Shown piece by piece: positions 9,897 through 17,665 of a stretch of 64,000 nt of DNA (positions within the stretch are counted from its first letter, which is position 1; every line of letters starts with the position of its first letter). This DNA comes from Thermohalobaculum sp963822985 (GTDB lineage: Bacteria; Pseudomonadota; Alphaproteobacteria; Rhodobacterales; Rhodobacteraceae). The stretch spans positions 248,001 to 312,000 of the forward strand of contig CAWGJU010000010.1 in NCBI GenBank assembly GCA_963822985.1, read 5' to 3'. The position numbers were made by a program, and so were the translations under genes. Under the pieces are notes generated by a model that was given only the letters and a program-made list of their open reading frames with translations, had not been told where the DNA came from and did not search any database.

Positions 9897-10352
9897 TCAG
9901 CCGCGCGTCCAGCGCTCGGCCGCGCGGTCGTCCATCTCGCGCGCCTCGACCCAGCGCGTCCCCGCCGCGCCCGTCTCCTTCTTCCAGAAGGGCGCGCGGG
10001 TCTTCAGATAGTCCATCAGGAACGCCGCCGCCTCGAAGGCCGCCTCGCGATGGCGGCTGGCGGTCAGCACCAGCACGATCCGGTCGCCCGGCGCGAGCGG
10101 GCCATGGCGGTGGATCACCCGCACGCCCTGCAGCGGCCAGCGGCCCCGCGCCGCCTCGACGATCGCCTCGAGCGCCCGCTCGGTCATGCCCGGGTAGTGC
10201 TCGAGCTCCATCGCGGTGATCTCGCCGCCGCCCGTCATCTCGCGCACGAGGCCGGTGAAGCTGACCACCGCGCCGATGTCCCGGTCGCCGCCGACCAGCG
10301 CGTCGATCTCGGCCGCGATATCGAAGTCGTTCGTCTGGACCGAGACGCTCAT
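9897..10352 (-). CDS. moaE: Molybdopterin synthase large subunit MoaE
   Basis: The catalytic subunit of molybdopterin synthase, which inserts two sulfurs into precursor Z in molybdenum cofactor synthesis. The 151 residues show family motifs VVSFTGLVRE, LEHYPGM, RVIHRHGPL, SRHREAAFEA and the lysine region APFWKKE. It is intact and follows moaD by about 100 bases. The intervening DNA holds the G-rich inverted repeat described at 10421. Confidence 0.93.
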   Translation of the reverse strand: MSVSVQTNDFDIAAEIDALVGGDRDIGAVVSFTGLVREMTGGGEITAMELEHYPGMTERALEAIVEAARGRWPLQGVRVIHRHGPLAPGDRIVLVLTASRHREAAFEAAAFLMDYLKTRAPFWKKETGAAGTRWVEAREMDDRAAERWTRG

Positions 10353-10420
10353 CTTCCCTCGCCGGCAAGGTCGGACGCGCCGCCGCCGCAGAGCGCAACG
10401 GGCCCGCTCGCCGCTCGGGG

Positions 10421-10449
10421 GGGAGCGGTGGGGAGGGGGCGCGACGGGC
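10421..10449. repeat. G-rich inverted repeat between moaD and moaE
   Basis: CCGCTC and GAGCGG (10421-10426, 10433-10438) form 6-bp arms around a run of six G, followed by ggtggggaggggg. The 12-mer ggtggggagggg recurs at about 25432 in another intergenic region. This looks like a dispersed intergenic element, but two copies sharing one word are weak evidence. Confidence 0.35.
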
Positions 10450-10455
10450 GCGGCA

Positions 10456-10701
10456 TCACCCGCCCGTCACCGGCGGAAAGAACGCAACCTCGCGCGCCCC
10501 TGCAAGCGGCGTGTCGAGATCGGCCATCTCCTGGTCGATGGCGACACGCAACGCCCGGAGATCGGCAAAGGCGGCGGCATACCGCTCGTCCCGCGCGACA
10601 AGCTCGCGCACCAGCTCGCCCGCGGTCGCGGCCCCGGTCTCGACCTCCTCCGACGCCGCGCCCACGCGCTCGCGCAACCACGAGAAATAAAGCACCCTCA
10701 T
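10456..10701 (-). CDS. moaD: Molybdopterin synthase sulfur carrier MoaD
   Basis: The small ubiquitin-like subunit that carries the thiocarboxylate sulfur for MoaE. The 81 residues start MRVLYFSWLRERVG and end in the required C-terminal Gly-Gly (FFPPVTGG). ATG 10701 overlaps the pgsA stop by four bases (ATGA), so translation is probably coupled. It is intact. Confidence 0.93.
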   Translation of the reverse strand: MRVLYFSWLRERVGAASEEVETGAATAGELVRELVARDERYAAAFADLRALRVAIDQEMADLDTPLAGAREVAFFPPVTGG

Positions 10702-11264
10702 CGCCGCTCCTTGGCGCGCAGCACCGCCACTCCCTTGCGGAAATAATCCCATCCGGTAACGACGGTAAGGAGGGCGGCGAGCCAGAGCAGCGCGACTCCG
10801 AAGGCGGTCCCTGCCCCGGGGCCCGAGGCGCCCGGCAGGAACAGCAGCAGCCAGCCGATCGCAACCATCTGCGCCGCGGTCTTCCACTTGGCCAGCTGCG
10901 TCACCGGCAGCTTCACATCGCCCAGATACTCGCGCAGGCCCGAGACCAGCACCTCGCGCAGCAGGATCGCGGCGACCGGGACGACGAACCACCAGGTCAC
11001 GCCGATCAGCCCGGTCAGCACCGCCAGCGCGATCACTACCATCGCCTTGTCGGCGATCGGGTCGAGCATCTTGCCGACCTCGGAGATCAGGTTCCATTTC
11101 CGCGCCAGCCAGCCATCGACGTAATCCGTTAGTGCCGCGACGACGAAGAGCACGAAAGCCACCCACTCGGCCAGCGGGCGATCGAGGACCACGAAGACGA
11201 GCGCCAGGCAGGGCGCGGCCAGGACCCGGAAGACGGTCAGAAGGTTAGGAATATTCCAGATCAT
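10698..11264 (-). CDS. pgsA: CDP-diacylglycerol-glycerol-3-phosphate phosphatidyltransferase
   Basis: The membrane enzyme of phosphatidylglycerol synthesis, making PG-phosphate from CDP-diacylglycerol and glycerol 3-phosphate. The 188-residue protein has the complete CDP-alcohol transferase motif D-G-x2-A-R-x8-G-x3-D-x3-D (Asp50, Gly51, Ala54, Arg55, Gly64, Asp68, Asp72) and several membrane segments. It lies between uvrC and moaD, an arrangement known from many Alphaproteobacteria. Confidence 0.94.
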   Translation of the reverse strand: MIWNIPNLLTVFRVLAAPCLALVFVVLDRPLAEWVAFVLFVVAALTDYVDGWLARKWNLISEVGKMLDPIADKAMVVIALAVLTGLIGVTWWFVVPVAAILLREVLVSGLREYLGDVKLPVTQLAKWKTAAQMVAIGWLLLFLPGASGPGAGTAFGVALLWLAALLTVVTGWDYFRKGVAVLRAKERR

Positions 11265-11343
11265 CCGCCGACCCTTCGGTCGCCGGCGCCCAGGCCCCCC
11301 TCCGAAGCGAACGGGGGAGCGTCCGGCATTCGACCCAAACGCC

Positions 11344-11366
11344 CCCCTCTCCCGGTCGGAGAGGGG
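11344..11366 (-). terminator. Hairpin downstream of uvrC
   Basis: CCCCTCTCC and GGAGAGGGG form a perfect 9-bp stem with a 5-base loop, 20 bases after the uvrC stop. No clear T run follows on the minus strand, so it may be a rho-independent-like terminator, a processing site or a dispersed palindrome. A second C/G-rich block (cccccctcc ... gggggag) lies next to it at about 11298-11318. Confidence 0.4.
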
Positions 11367-11384
11367 TTGGCGGAGAAGAAAGGT

Positions 11385-13262
11385 CTAGCGCTCGCCATGA
11401 AAGAACGCGTGGATCGCTTCCGCCATGCTCGCCGAGATGCCGGCGACCGCCCTGAGGTCCGCCAGGCCGGCGCGGCTGACCGCCTTGGCGCTGCCGAAGT
11501 GCTCGAGCAGCTTGCGCTTGCGGCCGGGACCGATCCCGGGGATCTCGTCCAGAGGCGTCGCGCCGACCGCCTTCGAGCGCTTTTGCCGATGCGCGCCGAT
11601 GGCGAAACGGTGCGCCTCGTCGCGCAGCCGCTGGACGAAGTAGAGCGCCGGGCTGCGGCTCGGCAGTGCGAAGGCGGGCCGCCCGGGAGCGTGGAACTCC
11701 TCGCGCCCGGCATCGCGATCGACGCCCTTGGCGACGCCGAAAAGCGGCAGCTGATCGATGCCGAGCTCGGCCAGCACGCCCACCGCCGCCGAGACCTGCC
11801 CGGCACCGCCATCGATCAGCACCAGGTCCGGCCAGGCGCCCTTCGTGCGGTCCGGATCCTCCTTGACCAGCCGCGCAAGGCGCCGGGTCAGCACCTCGCG
11901 CATCATCGCGAAATCGTCGCCGGGCGTCAGGCTCGCCGAGCGGATGTTGAACTTGCGGTACTGCGATTTCTCCCAGCCCTCCGGCCCGGCGACGATCATC
12001 GCGCCGACCGCATGCGCGCCCTGGATGTGACTGTTGTCGAAGACCTCGATGCGGGCGGGCGGCGCGTCGAGATCGAAGGCCTCGGCCAGTTCCTCCAGCA
12101 GCGTCGCCTGGCTGGCGCTCTCGGCCATGCGGCGGGCCAGCGCCTCGCGCGCGTTCTGCCCAGCATGCTCCACCAGCGCGCGCTTCTCGCCCCGCTGCGG
12201 CACGGCGACGACCACCCGGCGCCCGGCCACGGTCGACAGCGCCTCGGCCAGCAGCTGGGCGTTCTCGATGGGCTCGCTCAGCAGAACCATGCGAGCCGGC
12301 GCGCGGTCCGCATAGAACTGGCCGAGGAAGCCCTCCAGGATCTCTGCGTCCTCCATATCGGCAGTGACGCGTGGGAAGTAGCCCCGGTTCCCCCAGTTCT
12401 GGTGCGAGCGGAAAAAGAAGACCTGCACGCAGGCTTGGCCACCCTCGCGCGCCAGCGCGATCACGTCGGCCTCGCTCGTCAGCTCGGGGTTGATCCCCTG
12501 ATGCGCCTGCACCTGGGTCAGCGCGCGGATCCGGTCGCGGTAGATGGCGGCCCGCTCGAACTCCATGCTGCCCGAGGCCTCGGCCATGGCCGTGGCGAGG
12601 TCCGCCTGCACGCGCGTCGTCCGCCCCTCGAGGAAGCGCGCGGCGTCATCGACCAGCGCGCCATACTCGGCCTCGCTCACCAGGCCGACGCAGGGCGCGC
12701 TGCAGCGCTTGATCTGGTGCAGCAGGCAGGGCCGCGTCCGGTTGGCGAAGACGCTGTCCGAGCAGGTGCGCAGCAGAAAGGCCTTCTGCAGCGTGTTCAG
12801 CGTCCGGTTCACCGCGCCTGCCGAGGCGAAGGGGCCGAAATACCGCCCCTTCTCGCGCCGCGCGCCCCGATGCTTGCGCAGCAGCGGCCACTGCCCCTCC
12901 TCGATCAGGATATGCGGAAAACTCTTGTCGTCGCGCAGCAGCACGTTGAAGCGCGGCTTCAGCTGCTTGATCAGGTTCGACTCGAGCAGCAGCGCCTCGG
13001 TCTCGGTCGCGGTCGTCACGAAGTCCATCGACGCCGTCGACAGAATCATCCGGGCGATGCGGTTCGTGTGCCCCACCGCCTTCGTGTAGGAAGCCACCCG
13101 CTTCTTCAGCGACCGCGCCTTGCCGACATAGAGCACCGCCCCGTCGGCGCCCATCATCCGGTACACCCCCGGCTGGTCCGTCAGCCCGGCGACATAGCTT
13201 CGGATGACCTCGGGCCCGGTCGGTCGTGCCTCCTGCGGCGCTGCTGTTGCAACTCCTTCCAC
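11385..13262 (-). CDS. uvrC: UvrABC system protein C
   Basis: The dual-incision nuclease of nucleotide excision repair. The 625 residues are in one frame: a GIY-YIG domain (PGVYRMMGADGAVLYVGKAR, ~31-50), a UVR segment (MEFERAAIYRDRIRAL), an RNase H-like endonuclease domain (IEVFDNSHIQGAHAVGAMIV, LVLIDGGAGQ) and C-terminal helix-hairpin-helices (IPGIGPGRKRKLLEHFG). The frame opens at GTG 13262, which has no ribosome site. ATG 13273 has AGGGGAG four bases upstream but is out of frame by one base, so the first codons may contain an indel. Confidence 0.95.
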   Translation of the reverse strand: MEGVATAAPQEARPTGPEVIRSYVAGLTDQPGVYRMMGADGAVLYVGKARSLKKRVASYTKAVGHTNRIARMILSTASMDFVTTATETEALLLESNLIKQLKPRFNVLLRDDKSFPHILIEEGQWPLLRKHRGARREKGRYFGPFASAGAVNRTLNTLQKAFLLRTCSDSVFANRTRPCLLHQIKRCSAPCVGLVSEAEYGALVDDAARFLEGRTTRVQADLATAMAEASGSMEFERAAIYRDRIRALTQVQAHQGINPELTSEADVIALAREGGQACVQVFFFRSHQNWGNRGYFPRVTADMEDAEILEGFLGQFYADRAPARMVLLSEPIENAQLLAEALSTVAGRRVVVAVPQRGEKRALVEHAGQNAREALARRMAESASQATLLEELAEAFDLDAPPARIEVFDNSHIQGAHAVGAMIVAGPEGWEKSQYRKFNIRSASLTPGDDFAMMREVLTRRLARLVKEDPDRTKGAWPDLVLIDGGAGQVSAAVGVLAELGIDQLPLFGVAKGVDRDAGREEFHAPGRPAFALPSRSPALYFVQRLRDEAHRFAIGAHRQKRSKAVGATPLDEIPGIGPGRKRKLLEHFGSAKAVSRAGLADLRAVAGISASMAEAIHAFFHGER

Positions 13263-13598
13263 GGCGTCGACATTGCTCCCCTAAATTGAGTTCCGGCTAT
13301 GCCAGAACATGGCCCGACGCAACGTTCAAGCTGTCCCCGACTCCTGTGGGTAAGTCTGTAGGTAATCCGTGGTCCGCGAGGGATTCACGTGGAGTCTCAG
13401 AGGCCTCGTTTAGATTGCCCAAAAAACCGGCATTTCTCTTAAGTCATTGATTCTTCGGCGGAAAAATTCGATTTGGAAGCAACGCGCTGAAATCCATTAC
13501 AGATTTCTGACGAAATTTCTTGGGCCGGGAATCATCGTGGACAACTCGCGTTCCAAGACCGGAACTGATTAATCTCGCCTTAACCGCGAGCGGCGCAG
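13263..13598. other. AT-rich intergenic region upstream of uvrC
   Basis: About 335 bases with no supported gene, clearly less GC-rich than the surroundings (for example cgaaatttcttgg and ttaagtcattgattc). It is the 5' region of uvrC and the 3' region of the SDR gene. A short arm pair CTCGC/GCGAG just after the SDR stop (minus strand, about 13574-13590) is a weak terminator candidate. I see no convincing -35/-10 pair. Confidence 0.4.
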
Positions 13599-14396
13599 TT
13601 AATCGCTTTGAGACTCCTCCGCCGGCCCCTCCACGCCCTTCCAGCTGAGGTGCTGGCCACCGTCGATCGCGACCATCTGCCCGGTGAAACCCTTGTTCGC
13701 CAGAATGAAGCGCATGGCGCCGACGATATCCTCGGGATCCGATCCGCGGCCGAGGATGCAGGCGGCGCGTTGCCGCATGAAGTGCTCCTCGCCCTGAGTG
13801 CTCGCCGGCAATGTCGGGCCCGGACCGATCCCTGCGATCCGCACATGCGGCCCAAGCCCCTGCGCGGCGGCCCGCGTGAAGGCATATAGGCCCGACTTGG
13901 CGACGAAATAAGACAGGAAGCTCGGCATCGGCTTGAAGACGCGCATGTCGAGCATGTTAATGACGACCGCCCGCGCGACGGGCTCTCCGCGCGCGTCCGG
14001 CACAGCACGCGGCGCCTGGGCGGCGAAGTCCTGGGTCAGCTTGACCGGCGCGCGCAGATTGCTCTCGACGGCGCGGTCCCAGCTCTCGCGCGTCATCGTG
14101 CCCAGCCGGTCGTTCTCGAAGATCGAGGCATTGTTGATCAGCAGCGACAGCGGCCCGCCCAGCGCCTCCGCAGCGCGCGAGACAAGCGCCGCCACATCGG
14201 CCTCGACCAGAAGATCGGCCCGCAGGGGCACCGCGCCCGCGCCCAGCGCGCGGGCGTCGGCCGCCGTGCGCTCGGCGGCGTCGGCCGATGCGTTGTAGTG
14301 GATGGTCACGTCCCAGCCGCTGCCCGCCAGATCGAGCGCCATGGCCCGACCCAGCCGTTCCGCCGCCCCCGTCACCAATGCGCGCCGCCGCTCCAT
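13599..14396 (-). CDS. Short-chain dehydrogenase, pteridine-reductase/FolM type
   Basis: A 265-residue SDR with the cofactor motif TGAAERLGRA, in which an Arg favours NADPH, as in pteridine reductases. It has NNAS and an Asp-Tyr-Lys active site (NMLDMRVF, then YFVAK) instead of Ser-Tyr-Lys. The Asp-Tyr-x3-Lys pattern is that of PTR1/FolM, which reduce dihydropterins, so reduction of a folate or monapterin precursor is likely. Genetic support is absent. It reads toward uvrC. Confidence 0.78.
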   Translation of the reverse strand: MERRRALVTGAAERLGRAMALDLAGSGWDVTIHYNASADAAERTAADARALGAGAVPLRADLLVEADVAALVSRAAEALGGPLSLLINNASIFENDRLGTMTRESWDRAVESNLRAPVKLTQDFAAQAPRAVPDARGEPVARAVVINMLDMRVFKPMPSFLSYFVAKSGLYAFTRAAAQGLGPHVRIAGIGPGPTLPASTQGEEHFMRQRAACILGRGSDPEDIVGAMRFILANKGFTGQMVAIDGGQHLSWKGVEGPAEESQSD

Positions 14397-14477
14397 CGCC
14401 CCTCCAGCAGGTTTTTTCCGAGGAAGAGCTAGCGCGGCCCGTGCCGCGCTCCAGGACTCTCAGGCCCGCCCCGCCCC

Positions 14478-14681
14478 TTACCCGTTTCCGCCCGAGCAGC
14501 TGCAGCGCTGCCCCGCCGGCAGCCAGACGCCGCAGCGCGGGCATTTGACGAGATCCTCGGCCTGCGGCACGCGCGGCGCCGGCGGCGCCGTCCGCCGCTG
14601 GGGCAGCGTGATCCGGCGCCCGGTCACCAGCATGGCGGCCGCGAGCAGGACGATGACCGCCGTCAGCAGCTTCAAGAACAT
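14478..14681 (-). CDS. Small membrane-anchored zinc-ribbon protein (PP0621-like)
   Basis: A 67-residue protein starting at ATG 14681: one N-terminal helix (MFLKLLTAVIVLLAAAMLV), a proline-rich linker, and a C-terminal Cys cluster (KCPRCGVWLPAGQRCSCS) with a CPxC pair typical of the PP0621-type zinc ribbon. Function is unknown. It lies 81 bases upstream of the SDR gene on the same strand. Confidence 0.65.
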   Translation of the reverse strand: MFLKLLTAVIVLLAAAMLVTGRRITLPQRRTAPPAPRVPQAEDLVKCPRCGVWLPAGQRCSCSGGNG

Positions 14682-14916
14682 CGGAAAGCACCGTTTGCCC
14701 GACCCCCGGCAACCTAGCGCCGCAGCTTGGCCCCGGCAATGCCGATCCGGCCGCCACCGACCGCCCACGGCCGCCCCGCTGACCGGTCGCCCATCGGCCG
14801 CCCACCACCCGACCGCGGCCGCCTGCCGTGGAGCCGCTGCCGGCCCATCCTTCCCGTTTCGCTCTTGGGAGGCGATCGTGTATGGTGGGGCGAGCGCGGC
14901 GCGGTGCCTGTGGACC

Positions 14917-15126
14917 ATGAACGATATGAGCGACGAACAAATGCTGCGGGCGCAGCTCGAAGAGCTGCGGCGCGAGCATCGCGAGCTCGACACCCGCATC
15001 GAGTCGCTCCACTCGGACCATCTGTCGGACCAGCTGACGCTCAAGCGGCTGAAGAAGCGCAAGCTGTGGCTCAAGGACCAGATCGCCCGCGTCGAGGACC
15101 AGCTCTACCCCGACATCATCGCCTGA
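14917..15126 (+). CDS. DUF465/YdcH-family small helical protein
   Basis: A 69-residue charged helical hairpin protein (LEELRREHRELDTRIESL, then LKRLKKRKLWLKDQIARVED), the pattern of the DUF465 family. ATG 14917 or ATG 14926 (MSDEQML) could be the start. Function is unknown. It lies just upstream of purE, as in other Alphaproteobacteria. Confidence 0.8.
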   Translation: MNDMSDEQMLRAQLEELRREHRELDTRIESLHSDHLSDQLTLKRLKKRKLWLKDQIARVEDQLYPDIIA

Positions 15127-15146
15127 GGCCGCTCCGCCCGCTCGCC

Positions 15147-15174
15147 TTGTCCCAGGCCCGCGGCGGGTTATGAT
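15147..15174 (+). promoter_or_regulatory. Candidate sigma-70 promoter for purE-purK
   Basis: TTGTCC (15147-15152) and TATGAT (15169-15174) are separated by 16 bases and would start transcription about 15 bases before the purE ATG. The site lies just after the DUF465 stop. Confidence 0.45.
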
Positions 15175-15196
15175 GCGGCGCGTATTCGGAGGGACC

Positions 15197-15676
15197 ATGG
15201 TCCAGGTCGGCATCGTCATGGGCAGCCAGTCGGATTGGCCGACAATGCGCGCCACCGCCGACACCCTGGAAGCGCTCGAGGTCCCTCACGAGGTGCGCAT
15301 CGTCTCGGCCCACCGCACACCCGACCGGATGTTCGCCTACGCCGAGACCGCGGCCGATCGGGGGCTGCGCGCCATCATCGCCGGCGCGGGGGGCGCGGCG
15401 CACCTGCCGGGCATGCTGGCCGCCAAGACGCGCATCCCCGTGCTCGGCGTCCCGATCGAGAGCCGGGCGCTCTCCGGGCTCGACAGCCTGCTGTCCATCG
15501 TCCAGATGCCCAAGGGCGTGCCCGTCGGCACGCTCGCCATCGGCGAGTCCGGCGCGATGAACGCAGCGCTGCTCGCCGCGGCGATGATCGCGACGACGGA
15601 CGACAGGCTCGCCCGGCGCCTCGAGGCCTGGCGCCGCGCGCAGAGCGAGGCGGTGGCCGAGGCGCCGGATGGCTGA
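15197..15676 (+). CDS. purE: N5-carboxyaminoimidazole ribonucleotide mutase
   Basis: Converts N5-CAIR to CAIR in purine synthesis. ATG 15197 follows GGAGGG; an upstream ATG at 15170 lies inside the candidate -10 box. Motifs GIVMGSQSDWPTM, SAHRTPDRM and GAGGAAHLPGM are class I PurE signatures. The 159 residues are intact, and the stop overlaps the purK start. Confidence 0.95.
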   Translation: MVQVGIVMGSQSDWPTMRATADTLEALEVPHEVRIVSAHRTPDRMFAYAETAADRGLRAIIAGAGGAAHLPGMLAAKTRIPVLGVPIESRALSGLDSLLSIVQMPKGVPVGTLAIGESGAMNAALLAAAMIATTDDRLARRLEAWRRAQSEAVAEAPDG

Positions 15677-16754
15677 GCGGGCGGTGCCGCTTGCGCCAGG
15701 CTCGACGATCGGGATCCTGGGGGGCGGCCAGCTCGGCCGCATGCTGGCGATCGCCGCGGCACGGCTGGGGCTCAAGGCGCACATCTACGAGCCGGGCGCC
15801 GCGCCGGCCGGCGACGTGGCCCGGCTGACGACCGCGCCCTATGACGACGCCGAGGCGCTGCTGGCCTTTGCCCGCTCGGTCGACGTCGTCACCTACGAGT
15901 TCGAGAACGTGCCCGCCGCGGCGCTCGACGCCATCGAGGACATCGCGCCGATCCGGCCCGGCCGGCGGGCGCTGGCCGTCAGCCAGGACCGGCTCGAGGA
16001 GAAGGCCTTTGTCGCCAGCCTCGGCATCGGCATCGCCGATCACGCCCGGGTCGACGGCCGCGACGAGCTCGACGCCGCCATCGCGCGGATTGGCCCCGGC
16101 ATCCTCAAGACGCGGCGCCTGGGCTATGACGGCAAGGGCCAGGCGCGCGTGCGCGGGCCCGAGGACGCGGCGGAGGCGCTGGCCGCCATGGCCGGCGCGC
16201 CGGCGGTCTACGAGGCGCTGGTCCCCTTCGAGCGCGAGGTCTCGGTGATCGGCGCGCGCGGTCTCGACGGCCACGTCGTCTGCTACGACCCGGGCGAGAA
16301 CGTCCATAGCGAGGGCATCCTGCGCAGCACCACCGTCACCGGCGCCGCCGGCCGCGGTATCCGCACGGACGCGGCGCTGATCGCCGGGCGCATTCTCAAC
16401 GCGCTCGATTACGTCGGCGTTATCGGCGTCGAGATGTTCGTCGCCGAGGGCGAGAGAGGGCGCAGCCGCCTGCTGGTCAACGAGTTCGCGCCGCGCGTCC
16501 ACAATTCGGGCCACTGGACCATCGAGGCTTGCCTCGTCGACCAGTTCCAGCAGCACGTCCGCGCCGTCTGCGGCTGGCCGCTCGGCAACGGCGCCCGGCA
16601 CTCGGACGCCGTCATGGAGAACCTGATTGGCGGCGAGGCCGCCGCTTGGGCCGACCTCGCCGCCCAGCCCTGCGGCCTGCACCTCTACGGCAAGGCCGAG
16701 GCCCGGCCCGGCCGCAAGATGGGCCATTTGACCCGGCTGACGCCCCGGACGTGA
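15669..16754 (+). CDS. purK: N5-carboxyaminoimidazole ribonucleotide synthetase
   Basis: An ATP-grasp enzyme that makes N5-CAIR from AIR, bicarbonate and ATP, feeding PurE. The 361 residues begin with the phosphate-binding loop IGILGGGQLGRML. Further motifs are VTYEFENVP, LKTRRLGYDGKGQ and NEFAPRVHNSGHWT. ATG 15669 overlaps the end of purE by 8 bases. GGCGGC/GCCGCC (6-bp arms) directly follows the stop. Confidence 0.95.
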   Translation: MAERAVPLAPGSTIGILGGGQLGRMLAIAAARLGLKAHIYEPGAAPAGDVARLTTAPYDDAEALLAFARSVDVVTYEFENVPAAALDAIEDIAPIRPGRRALAVSQDRLEEKAFVASLGIGIADHARVDGRDELDAAIARIGPGILKTRRLGYDGKGQARVRGPEDAAEALAAMAGAPAVYEALVPFEREVSVIGARGLDGHVVCYDPGENVHSEGILRSTTVTGAAGRGIRTDAALIAGRILNALDYVGVIGVEMFVAEGERGRSRLLVNEFAPRVHNSGHWTIEACLVDQFQQHVRAVCGWPLGNGARHSDAVMENLIGGEAAAWADLAAQPCGLHLYGKAEARPGRKMGHLTRLTPRT

Positions 16755-16776
16755 GGCGGCGTGCCGCCCGTTCGAC

Positions 16777-17556
16777 TCACTTCGTCGCCATCAAGAAGCC
16801 GCTGCAGGATCCCGCGCAGAAGAACATGTTCGTCGGCGTGCCAACCGGAGTGATGCCGTCCGGCGGAAGCTGATATGTCGTCTTTATGATGATGCAATCA
16901 TTGCTGTTCGGCGCGTAGACCTTGGCCAAGGCGTTCGGCACACCGTTTGGCGTGTAGTACTCGACATTCTTGCCGTTCACCTGGAATGTCAGGACCTCGA
17001 TGTCGTCGCCCCTGGCGAAATACGTCCAGTTGTTCGAGCCGACAGGGTTGCGCGGACCCGACCGAAGCCCGCCGTGACGGATCGCGATCACCCACCTGTA
17101 CTGAAACGTCTTTGTCTGACCCGTGACCGGATCGGTGTATGTCTTCTGCGTCGTTATATCCAAAACGCCGGAGCGATTGTATTCATTGAGGTGGAACTTC
17201 ATCTGATTCCAAAGCAGCGAGAGATTGGGGTCGTTCGGCTGCGGCGTGGCCAGCAGAAAGGCAGACAGGAACGACAGGCCACTCTGTTGGATCTGCTGCT
17301 CGAGCGATTCAGAGCTTGCTGCCTGCAGTTTCTCCAGCCGGCCGATCAGCATCGGCGCGAAGGTCGGCGCCTCGACAGGAAACAGGTCTTTGATTGTGGT
17401 CGGCTGGGCGATGTGCACCTCGACTTCTTGCTGAAGCAGAGGCTTGCCCTCGTATGTCGTCGTATCCATGTCGAAATCGAGCGCCAGGGCGCCAGCGGCC
17501 TGCAGCGCAAGCGCCACGGCGAGGCCGCTGGCGGAAATGCGGTTAACGATATTCAT
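16777..17556 (-). CDS. Secreted protein of unknown function, low GC for the region
   Basis: ATG 17556 follows GGGAGGAG and begins a signal peptide (MNIVNRISASGLAVALALQA) likely cleaved after GALA. The 259-residue protein is rich in Thr, Asn and Gln, unlike its Ala/Arg-rich neighbours. It contains a helical part (IGRLEKLQAASSESLEQQIQ) and a C-terminal two-Cys segment (FFCAGSCSG). I recognise no family. The lower GC suggests acquired DNA or relaxed codon use. It converges on purK with a 22-base gap. Confidence 0.7.
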   Translation of the reverse strand: MNIVNRISASGLAVALALQAAGALALDFDMDTTTYEGKPLLQQEVEVHIAQPTTIKDLFPVEAPTFAPMLIGRLEKLQAASSESLEQQIQQSGLSFLSAFLLATPQPNDPNLSLLWNQMKFHLNEYNRSGVLDITTQKTYTDPVTGQTKTFQYRWVIAIRHGGLRSGPRNPVGSNNWTYFARGDDIEVLTFQVNGKNVEYYTPNGVPNALAKVYAPNSNDCIIIKTTYQLPPDGITPVGTPTNMFFCAGSCSGFLMATK

Positions 17557-17606
17557 TGTTGCTCCTCCCGGACTGCGGACGAGCCGACGGGCTGCGCCGC
17601 AGCGCA

Positions 17607-17636
17607 ATGGTACGCTACTCCAGGCTGAGTCAGCAA
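17607..17636 (-). promoter_or_regulatory. Candidate promoter of the secreted-protein gene
   Basis: On the minus strand TTGCTG (17636-17631) and TACCAT (17612-17607) are 18 bases apart, about 50 bases upstream of the ATG. A short GCTGC/GCAGC hairpin lies in the leader. This is a moderate match only. Confidence 0.3.
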
Positions 17637-17665
17637 ATTGGCGCGCTCGGGGAGGGCGCTGCGCC

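Noticed and set aside
13561..13590. GGAAC in the AT-rich spacer as an EcfG site.
   Set aside because: No CGTT follows at 16-17 bases on either strand.
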